Below are positions 1-7,205 of a stretch of DNA of 15,147 nucleotides, piece by piece; the stretch's first letter is position 1; each line of letters starts with the position of its first letter. A program made the position numbers and the translations under genes. Source of the DNA: CAJQND01 sp051010095 (lineage in GTDB: Bacteria; Pseudomonadota; Alphaproteobacteria; Rhizobiales; CAJQND01); NCBI GenBank assembly GCA_051010095.1, contig JBPCVX010000031.1, positions 1 through 15,147 on the forward strand, written 5' to 3'. The notes under the pieces are model-generated. The model made no database searches, was not told the DNA's origin, and was given only the letters and a program-made list of their open reading frames with translations.

Positions 1-126
1 GTCCTCATTTATGCTCAATGAATGTACTTTTGTTCGCCCTCTCCATGACTTTCCAATCAAACCGGGGTTTCTCCATCACAACAAGATGCTGGGAAAAGGT
101 TTGCCAAGATAACGTGACGTCGAGGG

Positions 127-912
127 CTATTCGGCAGATGGATTTGCCACCGTGCCAGCCAAAATACCGCCATCAATGGTCAGTTCCGAGCCTGTAATGT
201 AACTTGCTTCATCAGAGGCAAGAAGCACTGCCAAGGCAGCTATTTCGGATGGTTCGCCAAACCGCTGAAGAGGTGTGTCTTTAACAAATGCCGCCATGTT
301 CTTCTCACGGTCTTCACCATCACCGAGCATTGGTTCCCACATTGGAGTCAAGACCGCTGCTGGATGAATGGAATTACACCGCACTTTTAGGCCGTTTTGG
401 GCACAATAGAGCGCGACGGTTTTTGTGTGATTGCGAACAGCCGCTTACGATGAAGCATAAGCGGCAGCGGCTGGTATGCCGACCATACCTGAGCGCGATG
501 AAATGTTAACGATTGATCCGGTGCCAGCCTCACGCATCGCCTTAATTGCATAGCGACAACCGAGAAAAGTTCCATCGAGATTTACAGCATGAACAGCACG
601 CCAATCCTCTAGCGTAGCATTTTCAGGATCATGCGTGACTATAGCTTCCTCAAACCCTGTAATCCCTGCATTGTTCACAAGAACATCAATGGATGGATAT
701 TTCCCAGCAAGTTTAACCCAATGGCTTTCAGTAGAGACTTCTAGTTCAATGAATTCACTCGACAAGCGTTCAGCTACCGCCTTGCCCGTCGAAATATCTT
801 TGTCTGTCACAACCACTTTAGCGCCTTCGACATTGAATGATTGGGCGATGGCCTCACCAATACCGCGCCCTGCACCAGTGACTACGCAAATTTTATTTTC
901 TAATCTTTTCAT
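127..912 (-). pseudogene. Short-chain dehydrogenase/reductase, interrupted by a nonsense codon
   Basis: Read through, this is one 261-position frame of the classical NAD(P)-dependent SDR family. Visible motifs are the Rossmann nucleotide loop TGAGRGIG (12-19), NNAG (80-83), the structural Asn in VNLDG (111), the catalytic Ser139 in NISS and Tyr152 in YASS. The codon expected to encode the catalytic Lys of YxxxK (position 156) is TAA (minus strand, 445-447), one base from AAA. The same frame then continues without another stop through VRCNSIHPAAV, a GEPSEIAALAVLLASDEA segment and the terminal TGSELTIDGG, which is the usual SDR C-terminus. The first 155 residues alone lack the catalytic Lys and the substrate lobe and would be inactive. 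I infer a recent loss by point mutation, or a sequencing error. The physiological substrate is unknown. The start ATG (910-912) has only a weak upstream ribosome site. Confidence 0.9.
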
Positions 913-985
913 ATCATCAATTTAGCACATAGAAGCCAATCGCATACTTGAATTCATGGAACAGTGGCAAAAAAGTTTCATTTGC

Positions 986-1005
986 TCTGGTCATTAGCGA
1001 CCAGA
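986..1005. repeat. Perfect 7-bp inverted repeat (operator-like)
   Basis: TCTGGTC (986-992) and GACCAGA (999-1005) are perfect inverted copies separated by the 6-base spacer ATTAGC. There is no T-tract after it, so it does not look like a terminator. It sits about 75 bases upstream of the SDR start and about 300 bases upstream of leuB. The half-site core TCTGGT occurs again at 1018-1023 and 1089-1094. It could bind a dimeric regulator; this is inference only. Confidence 0.4.
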
Positions 1006-1149
1006 AAGATCAGTGGCTCTGGTGTTGAAAAAATTTGCTGCAAACGATCGCCGATTTCCCTGTTTTCAATTGCCTTCGGTGCTGGAAGTCTGGTGCTGAT
1101 CACACCAACCGCCACACATAATTTTGTCTCATCACTTTGTTGACCCCTA

Positions 1150-1197
1150 CAAAATGTTGCCCTGCTGGCTTCCGCAAAAAGCCTTCAACAAATTTTG
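1150..1197. repeat. Nested imperfect hairpin upstream of leuB
   Basis: CAAAATGTTG (1150-1159) pairs imperfectly with CAACAAATTTTG (1186-1197). Inside it, GGCTT (1167-1171) pairs with AAGCC (1179-1183) around a CCGCAAA loop. It lies about 108 bases before the leuB start, where a leader structure or operator could act. No run of T follows, so intrinsic termination is unlikely. Functional significance is unproven. Confidence 0.35.
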
Positions 1198-1304
1198 TCA
1201 TTGGGAAAGGCTTGTCTGGACATCCTGCCGCCTTGTCAAATGGCGCGCGGGGCGCTAAGCAATCGCCTTCTTGAATTCTCTCATACATCAGGGGCGCGTG
1301 ACAC

Positions 1305-2417
1305 ATGGCAAGCTATTCTCTTCTCCTCCTTCCAGGCGATGGCATTGGCCCGGAGGTTATGGGCCAGGTCGAGCGGGTGATCGACTGGTTCAACGATACA
1401 GGGCTTGCCACTTTCACCATCGAACGCGGCCTTGTGGGCGGTGCCGCCTATGATGCCTATGGGGAAAGTATTTCCGATGAAGATATGGAAAAAGCGCTTG
1501 CCAGCGATGCGGTGATATTCGGTGCCGTGGGCGGACCGAAATGGGATGATGTTCCGTATGACAAACGCCCCGAGGCGGGCTTGTTGCGCTTGCGCAAAGA
1601 TTTGGCGTTGTTTGCCAATCTGCGCCCTGCCATTTGTTATCCAGCGCTTGCGGAGGCTTCATCCTTAAAGCGCGATGTGGTTGAAGGTTTGGATCTCCTT
1701 ATTGTGCGTGAGCTTACCGGCGGGGTCTATTTCGGTGAACCCAAAACCATTACCGACATTGGCAATGGCCAAAAGCGTGCTGTTGATACCCAGGTTTACG
1801 ATACTTATGAAATTGAGCGCATTGTGCGTGTTGCCTTCGATCTGGCAAAAACCCGGGGCAACAAAGTAGCGTCTGCTGAGAAGCGCAATGTTATGAAATC
1901 TGGCGTGTTGTGGAACGAAGTGACCACCCAGGTGCACGAGCGCGAATACCCTGATGTGGAGTTGGAGCATGTGCTGGCTGATAACTGCGCCATGCAACTT
2001 GTTCGAAATCCCAAGCAATATGATGTGCTGGTAACCGACAATCTGTTCGGTGATGTGTTGTCTGATATTGCCGCCATGCTGACGGGTTCCCTTGGCATGC
2101 TGCCGTCGGCTTCGCTTGGCCTGCCTGATGAGAAGACCGGCCTGCGCAAGGCCATGTATGAACCCGTACATGGTTCAGCCCCTGATATCGCTGGCGAGGG
2201 CAAGGCCAACCCGATTGCCATGATCGCCAGCTTCGCCATGGCGCTGCGCTATTCGTTTGCTATGGTCAAAGAAGCCGATATGGTTGAGCAAGCAATCGCC
2301 AACGTGTTGGCGCAAGGCTTGCGCACGGGCGATATCATGCAAGATGGCATGACGCTCACCGGAACTGAGGGTATGGGCGATGCCATATTGGCCGAACTTG
2401 AAAAGGCAAACGCTTAA
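1305..2417 (+). CDS. leuB: 3-isopropylmalate dehydrogenase
   Basis: It catalyses NAD-dependent oxidation and decarboxylation of 3-isopropylmalate to 2-ketoisocaproate, the third step of leucine synthesis, in the cytoplasm. The 370-residue product is full length. It shows LPGDGIGPEV (9-18), the substrate-binding arginines of RLRKDLALFANLRPA (Arg97 and Arg107), RELTGGVYFG (Arg135, Tyr142), the catalytic Lys193 in AEKRNV, the metal aspartates of TDNLFGDVLSD (Asp250, Asp254) and the NAD-binding segment HGSAPDIAG (289-297). GGVYFG and the NAD segment favour LeuB over isocitrate or tartrate dehydrogenase. The ATG is preceded by AGGGGCG about 9 bases upstream. leuD is about 8 kb away on the other strand and leuC is not in the window. 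Confidence 0.97.
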   Translation: MASYSLLLLPGDGIGPEVMGQVERVIDWFNDTGLATFTIERGLVGGAAYDAYGESISDEDMEKALASDAVIFGAVGGPKWDDVPYDKRPEAGLLRLRKDLALFANLRPAICYPALAEASSLKRDVVEGLDLLIVRELTGGVYFGEPKTITDIGNGQKRAVDTQVYDTYEIERIVRVAFDLAKTRGNKVASAEKRNVMKSGVLWNEVTTQVHEREYPDVELEHVLADNCAMQLVRNPKQYDVLVTDNLFGDVLSDIAAMLTGSLGMLPSASLGLPDEKTGLRKAMYEPVHGSAPDIAGEGKANPIAMIASFAMALRYSFAMVKEADMVEQAIANVLAQGLRTGDIMQDGMTLTGTEGMGDAILAELEKANA

Positions 2418-2453
2418 ACCTTGTTCAAATCTGAACTTTAGGCAGGCATCCCA

Positions 2454-2717
2454 ATGGCGATAGCGCTTTCATTTCTCCTCGGCAGTGCTGTGCAGTTGGT
2501 GCTGCTTGCTGCCATTGGGTATGTATCGAAAAACCTATGGGTGGTGTTTATTGCGGTTCTCGTGCTCACTGCGCTGGGCACGGTTTATTTGATCAGCCTT
2601 CAGTTTGTAAGCCTGATGTTCGCTTTGGCACTTGGCGCAGTTTTTTTACTCATGCAGCACATGATCGCGTCGCAGTTTCATCTCTATTTCAAGGGTAAGC
2701 GGCAAAAGAGCGAATGA
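2454..2717 (+). CDS. Small three-helix membrane protein, function unknown
   Basis: This 87-residue protein is almost wholly hydrophobic. Three membrane segments are likely, at about residues 5-25, 28-49 and 52-73, followed by a basic, polar tail (FKGKRQKSE) that would lie in the cytoplasm under the positive-inside rule. I recognise no family. An AGGCAG ribosome site lies about 6 bases before the ATG, and the gene follows leuB by 36 bases on the same strand, so it is probably co-transcribed. It meets the TerC gene tail to tail with a 17-base gap. Codon use resembles the neighbours. The reading frame is credible because of its coherent hydrophobic pattern; the function is unknown. Confidence 0.7.
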   Translation: MAIALSFLLGSAVQLVLLAAIGYVSKNLWVVFIAVLVLTALGTVYLISLQFVSLMFALALGAVFLLMQHMIASQFHLYFKGKRQKSE

Positions 2718-2734
2718 CCGGACCGGCTTGGAAT

Positions 2735-3445
2735 TCAACTCTTACTCTTGCGCTTGGCCAGCAAGTTTAGCACTTCAACGCCGAGTGAAAACGCGATGGC
2801 GAAATAGATATATTCGCGCGGTATGTGAACATGGAACCCATCTGCAACCAGTGCCGAGCCAATAAGCAAAAGAAATGACAATGCCAGCATTTTGGTGGTG
2901 GGGTGTTCTTCAATAAATTCACCCACCGGCTTGGCTGCAAACATCATCACCGCAATAGCAATGGTTATGGCCGCGATCATCACAGGCAACACATCGGTGA
3001 GGCCAATCGCTGTGATGATGCTGTCTAAGGAAAACACCAGATCCAAGATCATAATCTGGGTGATGGCAGCAAGCATGGTTTTTTTCGCTGTGTAGCCCGC
3101 AACCTCAGCGCCACCCTCAACCTCTTCGTGGATTTCCTGGGTGCCTTTGTAAATGAGAAACACACCACCTGCGATGAGAATGACATCGCGCCACGATACC
3201 GCGTGATCACCGATTGAAAAGATTGGTGCTTTAAGACCTGCGATCCACACCACCATGGACAAAAAGATAATGCGCATGATGAGCGCTGCAGCGAGACCCA
3301 GCCGTTGTACGAAGACCCGCTTTTCTGGAGGAAGCCCGTTTGCGGCAACTGTGAGAAACACCAGATTGTCGATGCCCAACACAATCTCAAGAATTGTGAG
3401 GGTTGCAAGGCTTGCCCAAATCTCGACGTTGAAAATCCATTCCAT
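2735..3445 (-). CDS. TerC family integral membrane protein
   Basis: This is a multi-pass inner-membrane protein of the TerC/Alx/YkoY family, whose members have been linked to tellurite resistance and manganese export. The family signatures are ExxLGIDN near the N-terminus (EIVLGIDN) and LDLVFSLDS in the middle, each contributing acidic residues within membrane helices. The C-terminal motif GFHVHIPREYIYFAIAFS is also typical. About seven hydrophobic segments are visible, with a charged loop (IHEEVEGG) in the middle. I prefer the ATG at 3445 (MEWIF) because TTAGG lies 8 bases upstream and many family members begin MEW; the ATG at 3451, two codons upstream, is also possible. It is convergent with the small membrane gene and divergent from asd. 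Metal specificity cannot be read from the sequence. Confidence 0.92.
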   Translation of the reverse strand: MEWIFNVEIWASLATLTILEIVLGIDNLVFLTVAANGLPPEKRVFVQRLGLAAALIMRIIFLSMVVWIAGLKAPIFSIGDHAVSWRDVILIAGGVFLIYKGTQEIHEEVEGGAEVAGYTAKKTMLAAITQIMILDLVFSLDSIITAIGLTDVLPVMIAAITIAIAVMMFAAKPVGEFIEEHPTTKMLALSFLLLIGSALVADGFHVHIPREYIYFAIAFSLGVEVLNLLAKRKSKS

Positions 3446-3781
3446 CTGCATGGCCTAATGCGGTTCCTGCCGAATGACAAGTTTTATCAATTGACAAGAA
3501 GTACCTGGAAGCACATAACACGCGCCTGTGACGCCTGAGGAAAAGTCTATGGCACATTGTGCTCTCATCGCTGGGTTGAAAACCGCCGCAAAGCCGGTGG
3601 CGATTACCCGTGGCACAATGAAACCAGGCACCACAACCACCAAAACGGCAAAAACCGTCTAACCACCCTCTCTTTTCCCTCAAGATGTGAGCTCTCCCTG
3701 GGAAGTGACGAGGGGAGTTTCAGCGGCCTTTAAAATTCAAAGGCTTGCGAAAGGGAGAGACGGACAAAATGGAGCTGAATA
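3446..3781. other. Divergent intergenic region between TerC gene and asd
   Basis: About 330 bases separate the TerC and asd starts and should carry both promoters. A short minus-strand open frame (3455-3664) has a hydrophobic N-terminus but no ATG near its beginning and no ribosome site, so I do not call it a gene. Next to asd is a 6-bp perfect inverted repeat, GCCTTT (3726-3731) and AAAGGC (3739-3744). CTCTCCC and GGGAGAG runs flank it. The asd ribosome site is GGAG at 3771-3774. No known riboswitch is apparent. Confidence 0.5.
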
Positions 3782-4822
3782 ATGGGTTATAAAGTTGCAG
3801 TTGTTGGCGCCACGGGCAATGTGGGTCGCGAGATGCTGAATATTCTCGCAGAGCGTGAATTTCCAATTAGTGAACTGGTGCCGCTGGCCTCTGGCCGCAG
3901 CCAGGGCAAAGAGGTGAGCTTTGGCGACAAAATACTGAAATGCCAAACCCTTGAGCAATATGATTTCGCAGGCACGGATTTTTGTTTGATGTCGGCAGGC
4001 TCCACCATTTCCAAAGAGTGGTCGCCCAGGATTGGCGCACAGGGCTGTATCGTGATCGATAACTCGTCGTGCTGGCGCTACGATCAAAATGTGCCGCTGG
4101 TAGTGCCTGAAGTGAATGCCGATGTGCTGGGTGAGTATATGGCGCGCAACAAGCGCAAGAACATTATCGCCAATCCAAACTGTTCAACAGCACAGCTCGT
4201 GGTGGCGCTTAAACCCCTCCACGATGCGTTCAAGGTTAAGCGTGTGGTGGCAGCGACGTATCAGTCTGTCTCTGGTGCCGGCAAGGATGCGATGGACGAA
4301 TTGTGGACCCAAACCCGGGGTATCTTCGTAACCGATGCGCCCGAGCCTGAGCACTTCACCAAGCAGATTGCGTTTAACGTGATCCCGCATATCGATAGCT
4401 TCATGGAAGATGGCTACACCAAGGAAGAATGGAAAATGATGGCCGAAACCAAGAAGATGCTCGATCCAAAAATCAAGCTAACCGCAACCGCTGCCCGGGT
4501 GCCGGTTTTTGTTGGCCATTCTGAGGCTGTAAACATCGAGTTTGAAAACCCGGTCACTGCCGATGAGGCGCGCGCCATCTTGCGCGAGGCGCCAGGATGC
4601 ATGGTTGTCGATAAGCACGAGGATGGCGGTTATGTGACACCGGTTGAATGTGTTGGCGATTTCGCCACTTTCATCAGCCGCATCCGCGAAGATGCCACCG
4701 TTGAAAATGGTCTCAACATTTGGGTGGTGTCGGATAATCTGCGCAAAGGGGCAGCCCTTAACACGGTGCAGATTGCAGAAACGCTGATCAATCGTGGGCT
4801 TATGGACCAGAAGGCGGCCTAG
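3782..4822 (+). CDS. asd: Aspartate-semialdehyde dehydrogenase
   Basis: It reduces L-aspartyl-4-phosphate to aspartate 4-semialdehyde with NADPH, the branch-point step toward lysine/diaminopimelate, threonine and methionine, in the cytoplasm. The 346-residue protein has the NADP loop GATGNVG (9-15), the phosphate-binding Arg99 in NSSCWRY, the catalytic Cys134 in NPNCSTAQ, YQSVSGAGKDAMDEL (160-174) and the substrate/catalytic pair Arg239 and His246 in ARVPVFVGHSEAVNIEF. The length is normal for the family. GGAG lies 7 bases before the ATG, and the start agrees with family members that begin MGYKVAVVGATG. It is followed at once by a strong hairpin shared with rpsU, so its transcript probably ends there. 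Confidence 0.97.
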   Translation: MGYKVAVVGATGNVGREMLNILAEREFPISELVPLASGRSQGKEVSFGDKILKCQTLEQYDFAGTDFCLMSAGSTISKEWSPRIGAQGCIVIDNSSCWRYDQNVPLVVPEVNADVLGEYMARNKRKNIIANPNCSTAQLVVALKPLHDAFKVKRVVAATYQSVSGAGKDAMDELWTQTRGIFVTDAPEPEHFTKQIAFNVIPHIDSFMEDGYTKEEWKMMAETKKMLDPKIKLTATAARVPVFVGHSEAVNIEFENPVTADEARAILREAPGCMVVDKHEDGGYVTPVECVGDFATFISRIREDATVENGLNIWVVSDNLRKGAALNTVQIAETLINRGLMDQKAA

Positions 4823-4852
4823 GACTTTTCGCGAGCGAAATTACGCATGCAA

Positions 4853-4880
4853 AAACCGGCATCCGAAAGGGTGCCGGTTT
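4853..4880. terminator. Bidirectional terminator between asd and rpsU
   Basis: A continuous 12-bp stem runs from AAACCGGCATCC (4853-4864) to GGGTGCCGGTTT (4869-4880), with one G-U pair, closed by the GNRA-type tetraloop GAAA (4865-4868). On the minus strand the stem runs straight into TTTTT, giving a classical Rho-independent terminator for rpsU. On the plus strand the downstream tract is weaker (ggcatttta), but the stem stands 30 bases after the asd stop and may end that transcript too. Confidence 0.85.
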
Positions 4881-4917
4881 GGCATTTTAAGAGATGCGTG
4901 TTGCTGGGTGTGGCCGC

Positions 4918-5139
4918 TTAGCGGCGCTTACCGGGCAGGAGGCCTTCACGCTGCATGCGCTTGCGCACCAGTTTGCGGGCGCGGCGGATAGCTTCCGCTT
5001 TTTCGCGTGCGCGCTTCTCAGACGGCTTTTCATAATGGCCGCGGAGCTTCATTTCACGAAAAACGCCTTCGCGTTGCATCTTCTTTTTCAGCGCTTTTAG
5101 CGCCTGGTCAACATTGTTGTCGCGTACGATTACCTGCAC
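4918..5139 (-). CDS. rpsU: 30S ribosomal protein S21
   Basis: This is a 73-residue, highly basic small-subunit protein that helps base-pair mRNA with 16S rRNA during initiation. The S21 signature is clear: MQVIVRDNNVDQALKALKKK at the N-terminus, then REGVFREMKLRGHYEKPSEKR and a long Lys/Arg-rich tail ending GLLPGKRR. The extended basic tail is typical of alphaproteobacterial S21. The gene is followed by a strong terminator (4853-4880) and lies downstream of purK on the same strand with a 145-base gap that probably carries its own promoter. An AGGA sequence lies about 12 bases before the ATG, a longer spacing than usual. Confidence 0.96.
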   Translation of the reverse strand: MQVIVRDNNVDQALKALKKKMQREGVFREMKLRGHYEKPSEKRAREKAEAIRRARKLVRKRMQREGLLPGKRR

Positions 5140-5184
5140 AGAGTCTGTCCTGTTCTAAAACACATGTAATTGTTGGAAACCCAA

Positions 5185-5214
5185 GCTAGACGATATAGAC
5201 GAACTATTAGTCAA
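5185..5214 (-). promoter_or_regulatory. Possible rpsU promoter
   Basis: On the minus strand, TTGACT (5209-5214) matches the -35 consensus well. A TCTAGC hexamer (5185-5190) lies 18 bases downstream and is a weak -10. This sits about 50 bases upstream of the rpsU start, in the purK-rpsU gap. The -10 match is poor, so the call is tentative. Confidence 0.3.
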
Positions 5215-5284
5215 TGTATATGCCTGGCCGCACCCATTTCTGGGACAAGTTTGGCGCTGAAATAGCAGAATCAGACAGCAAAGT

Positions 5285-6370
5285 CTAGGCTTTACGCTCG
5301 AAAATATGGTTCACATGGCCCATTTTGCGTCCCGGACGGGCTTCCAGCTTGCCATAATCGTGAAAAGCGGCATTCGGCTCTTGTGCCAGCGTCCGCCAGG
5401 TTTTGATCTCATCGCCCAGCAAATTGGTCATTATTACATCAGAATGCCGCTTTGGATTGTCAAGCGGCCAGCCAGCCACTGCGCGTATATGTTGCTGAAA
5501 CTGAGAAACGAGGCAGGCATCCTGCGTCCAGTGGCCTGAATTGTGCACGCGTGGCGCAATCTCGTTGACCAGCAAGGCATCGTTCTGGGTCACAAACAGC
5601 TCGACGGAAAGCACACCCACATAATCAAGGGCGCTTGCAAGTTTTTGCCCAATCGCGCGGGCTTCGTCTTGCACGCTTTCGTTAACCGATGCGGGCACGG
5701 TTGAGGTGAACAAAATGTGGTTCTTGTGTACATTTTCCGCAATATCGAAGATCGCGGTTTGGCCATCTGCGCCGCGCGCAACGATGACCGAGATTTCACA
5801 TTTCAAATCGATAAAGCCTTCAAGGATGGCCGGTGCATTGCCAACATCAGCCATGGCGGTGGAGGAATCGCCAGATGCGGTCAGCATGACTTGCCCCTTG
5901 CCATCATAACCAAGCCGCCGGGTCTTCAACACGCTTGGTGTGCCGATGTCCTCAAGTGCTGACTGCAAATCTTCGTCAGTATCAACTTGCGCAAACGGCG
6001 CACAACCGAAGCCTTGCTTTAAGAAAAAGTTTTTCTCGTCCAATCGGTCCTGGCCGATTTGCAAGACCTTCGGGTTTGGGTAAACGGGAACCAGCGCCGA
6101 AAGGACAGACGCTGTCTCGCCGGGCACATTTTCAAACTCATAAGTGACCACATCAACAGCGTTTGCAAATGCGCGCAGTGCCTGCTCGTCATCATAGTCG
6201 GCACAGGTGTGGGCCTTTGAAACGGCAAACGCCGGGCTGTTTTCTTCCGGGCAATAGATATGGCAATTCAATCCCAGATCGCCAGCAGCAAGCGCCAGCA
6301 TGCGCCCCAGTTGGCCACCACCCAAAATGCCGATGGTACTGCCGGGCGACAAAGCCTTCAACTCAGCCAT
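5285..6370 (-). CDS. purK: 5-(carboxyamino)imidazole ribonucleotide synthase
   Basis: It uses ATP and bicarbonate to convert aminoimidazole ribonucleotide (AIR) to N5-CAIR in purine synthesis; PurE then rearranges the product. This is an ATP-grasp protein of 361 residues. It has the N-terminal loop ILGGGQLGRM (15-24), TYEFENVP (about 78), the ATP-binding KTRRLGYDGKGQ, the metal-ligand region NEIAPRVHNSGHWTQDA and a C-terminal KMGHVNHIF. The reading frame is open further upstream to 6571, but I start at the ATG at 6370. That start gives the normal MAELKALSPGSTIGILGGGQ N-terminus, and AAAGG lies about 10 bases before it. It overlaps the purE stop by 8 bases (ATGGCTGA), indicating translational coupling. 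Confidence 0.96.
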   Translation of the reverse strand: MAELKALSPGSTIGILGGGQLGRMLALAAGDLGLNCHIYCPEENSPAFAVSKAHTCADYDDEQALRAFANAVDVVTYEFENVPGETASVLSALVPVYPNPKVLQIGQDRLDEKNFFLKQGFGCAPFAQVDTDEDLQSALEDIGTPSVLKTRRLGYDGKGQVMLTASGDSSTAMADVGNAPAILEGFIDLKCEISVIVARGADGQTAIFDIAENVHKNHILFTSTVPASVNESVQDEARAIGQKLASALDYVGVLSVELFVTQNDALLVNEIAPRVHNSGHWTQDACLVSQFQQHIRAVAGWPLDNPKRHSDVIMTNLLGDEIKTWRTLAQEPNAAFHDYGKLEARPGRKMGHVNHIFERKA

Positions 6371-6851
6371 TATCGCTTGGCCTTTCGGCAACGGATTTGG
6401 TTTGCGCAGATCGCCATTCATCCAGGCGCTCGGCCAACGCATCATCATTAAGCGCAAGCACACCTGCCGCCAGCAGGCCCGCATTCGCGGCTCCTGCTTC
6501 GCCAATCGCCAATGTGCCCACGGGAACACCGGCTGGCATTTGAACGATTGAAAGAAGACTGTCCTTGCCACTTAGGGTACGTGATTGCACGGGCACACCA
6601 AACACAGGCAACGGGGTAAGGGCTGCCACCATGCCTGGCAAATGGGCAGCACCGCCAGCACCGGCGATGATCACCTTAAAGCCTTCGGCCTTTGCGCCCT
6701 TTGCAAAGTCGTAAAGCCGGTCGGGCGTGCGGTGGGCAGAGATGATGTGGGCGTCATAAGAAACGCCCAGCTCATCCAAAACCGATGCGGCCCGCTTCAT
6801 GGTGGGCCAATCAGAATTTGAGCCCATGATAATGGCGACGGGTGATGACAT
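6363..6851 (-). CDS. purE: N5-carboxyaminoimidazole ribonucleotide mutase
   Basis: It moves the carboxyl group of N5-CAIR to carbon 4, giving CAIR for purine synthesis. The 162-residue size and motifs fit class I PurE, the partner of PurK, which normally forms an octamer. Conserved elements are MGSNSDW (9-15), ISAHRTPDR (37-45) with the active-site loop His, AGAGGAAHLPGM (63-74), VPVQSRTLSGKDSLLSIVQM and AGAANAGLLA. It is the first gene of the purEK pair, and its stop overlaps the purK start. A short inverted repeat lies just upstream of the ATG. Confidence 0.97.
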   Translation of the reverse strand: MSSPVAIIMGSNSDWPTMKRAASVLDELGVSYDAHIISAHRTPDRLYDFAKGAKAEGFKVIIAGAGGAAHLPGMVAALTPLPVFGVPVQSRTLSGKDSLLSIVQMPAGVPVGTLAIGEAGAANAGLLAAGVLALNDDALAERLDEWRSAQTKSVAERPSDNG

Positions 6852-6859
6852 GCCTGCAA

Positions 6860-6883
6860 CTTTCTTTAGACATTCAAAGAAAG
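6860..6883. repeat. Perfect 8-bp inverted repeat in the purE leader
   Basis: CTTTCTTT (6860-6867) and AAAGAAAG (6876-6883) are perfect inverted copies around the 8-base loop AGACATTC. On the purE mRNA the stem would begin 8 bases before the start codon and include the purine-rich AAAGAAAG that may help ribosome binding. It could modulate purE translation or be an operator; there is no direct evidence. Confidence 0.4.
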
Positions 6884-6929
6884 GTGCGGATTATAGTGAT
6901 GTGCGCCTCATTCGCAAGGCGCATGCGGC

Positions 6930-7205
6930 TTAATCGGTTACCGGAGTATCTTGCTGTTGCAAATAGGTTTGGCGTTGCGGCCGGGTTAAACCATTTTCTG
7001 CCAAGCAACGCTGAAACAAAATGCGCGCGCGATTTTTGCACGTGGCGCTGTCCTCGGAAAAATCATCATTCAAATTGCATTTAAGCGCGATCAGGGTCTT
7101 CGTCCAGCACATGCGCTTGATAGCGTTTTTATTCGAGCCAGCGTCTGCGCTGCCTGCCGCCCCTATCAGCAGCACTAAAGCCAGCATAAACTTCGGGCCC
7201 ATCAT
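6930..7205 (-). CDS. Small secreted protein with four cysteines, function unknown
   Basis: This 91-residue protein begins with a Sec-type signal peptide (a Lys, then a hydrophobic core MLALVLLIGAAG), with a likely cleavage after residue 22 (SADA|GS). The mature part has four cysteines at 33, 43, 56 and 67, with spacings that could form two disulfides in the periplasm, and a Gln-rich hydrophilic C-terminus. I do not recognise the family. Translation is well supported: AGGAGAGG lies 4 bases upstream of two adjacent ATG codons (7203-7205 and 7200-7202). It lies between purE and a DUF465 gene on the same strand. A complementary CCTCTCCT sequence further up the transcript could pair with this ribosome site. 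Confidence 0.75.
   Translation of the reverse strand: MMGPKFMLALVLLIGAAGSADAGSNKNAIKRMCWTKTLIALKCNLNDDFSEDSATCKNRARILFQRCLAENGLTRPQRQTYLQQQDTPVTD

Larger units (their letters stand above)
913..1304. other. Intergenic region upstream of leuB
   Basis: This is 392 bases without a convincing gene, between the divergently oriented SDR pseudogene and leuB, so it should hold promoters for both. It contains a perfect 7-bp inverted repeat at 986-1005, GCTCTGGT twice (984-991 and 1016-1023), GGTGCTG twice (1078-1084 and 1092-1098) and a nested hairpin at 1150-1197. ATTTTGTC occurs at 1121-1128 and 1192-1199. I see no clear leader peptide, tRNA or known riboswitch, and no strong -35/-10 pair. The leuB ribosome site is probably the AGGGGCG just before 1305. 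Confidence 0.6.

Noticed and set aside
2..112. Plus-strand open frame at the left edge (37 codons to TAA)
   Set aside because: It could be a gene tail, but nothing in the translation resembles a known C-terminus, and short open frames at an edge are common.
127..912. Programmed stop-codon readthrough or a recoded amino acid in the SDR gene
   Set aside because: The stop is TAA, which is not used for selenocysteine or pyrrolysine, and no recoding hairpin stands after it. A point mutation or sequencing error is simpler.
1665..2239. Long minus-strand open frames inside leuB
   Set aside because: They lie antisense to an unmistakable LeuB, have compositionally odd translations (His-rich or Arg/Ser-rich) and lack family motifs.
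6163..6551. Plus-strand open frames across the purE/purK junction
   Set aside because: They are antisense to purE and purK, have low-complexity translations and no ribosome sites.
6371..6571. Possible N-terminal extension of PurK
   Set aside because: The frame is open, but it lies within purE. The ATG at 6370 gives the normal PurK N-terminus with a ribosome site.
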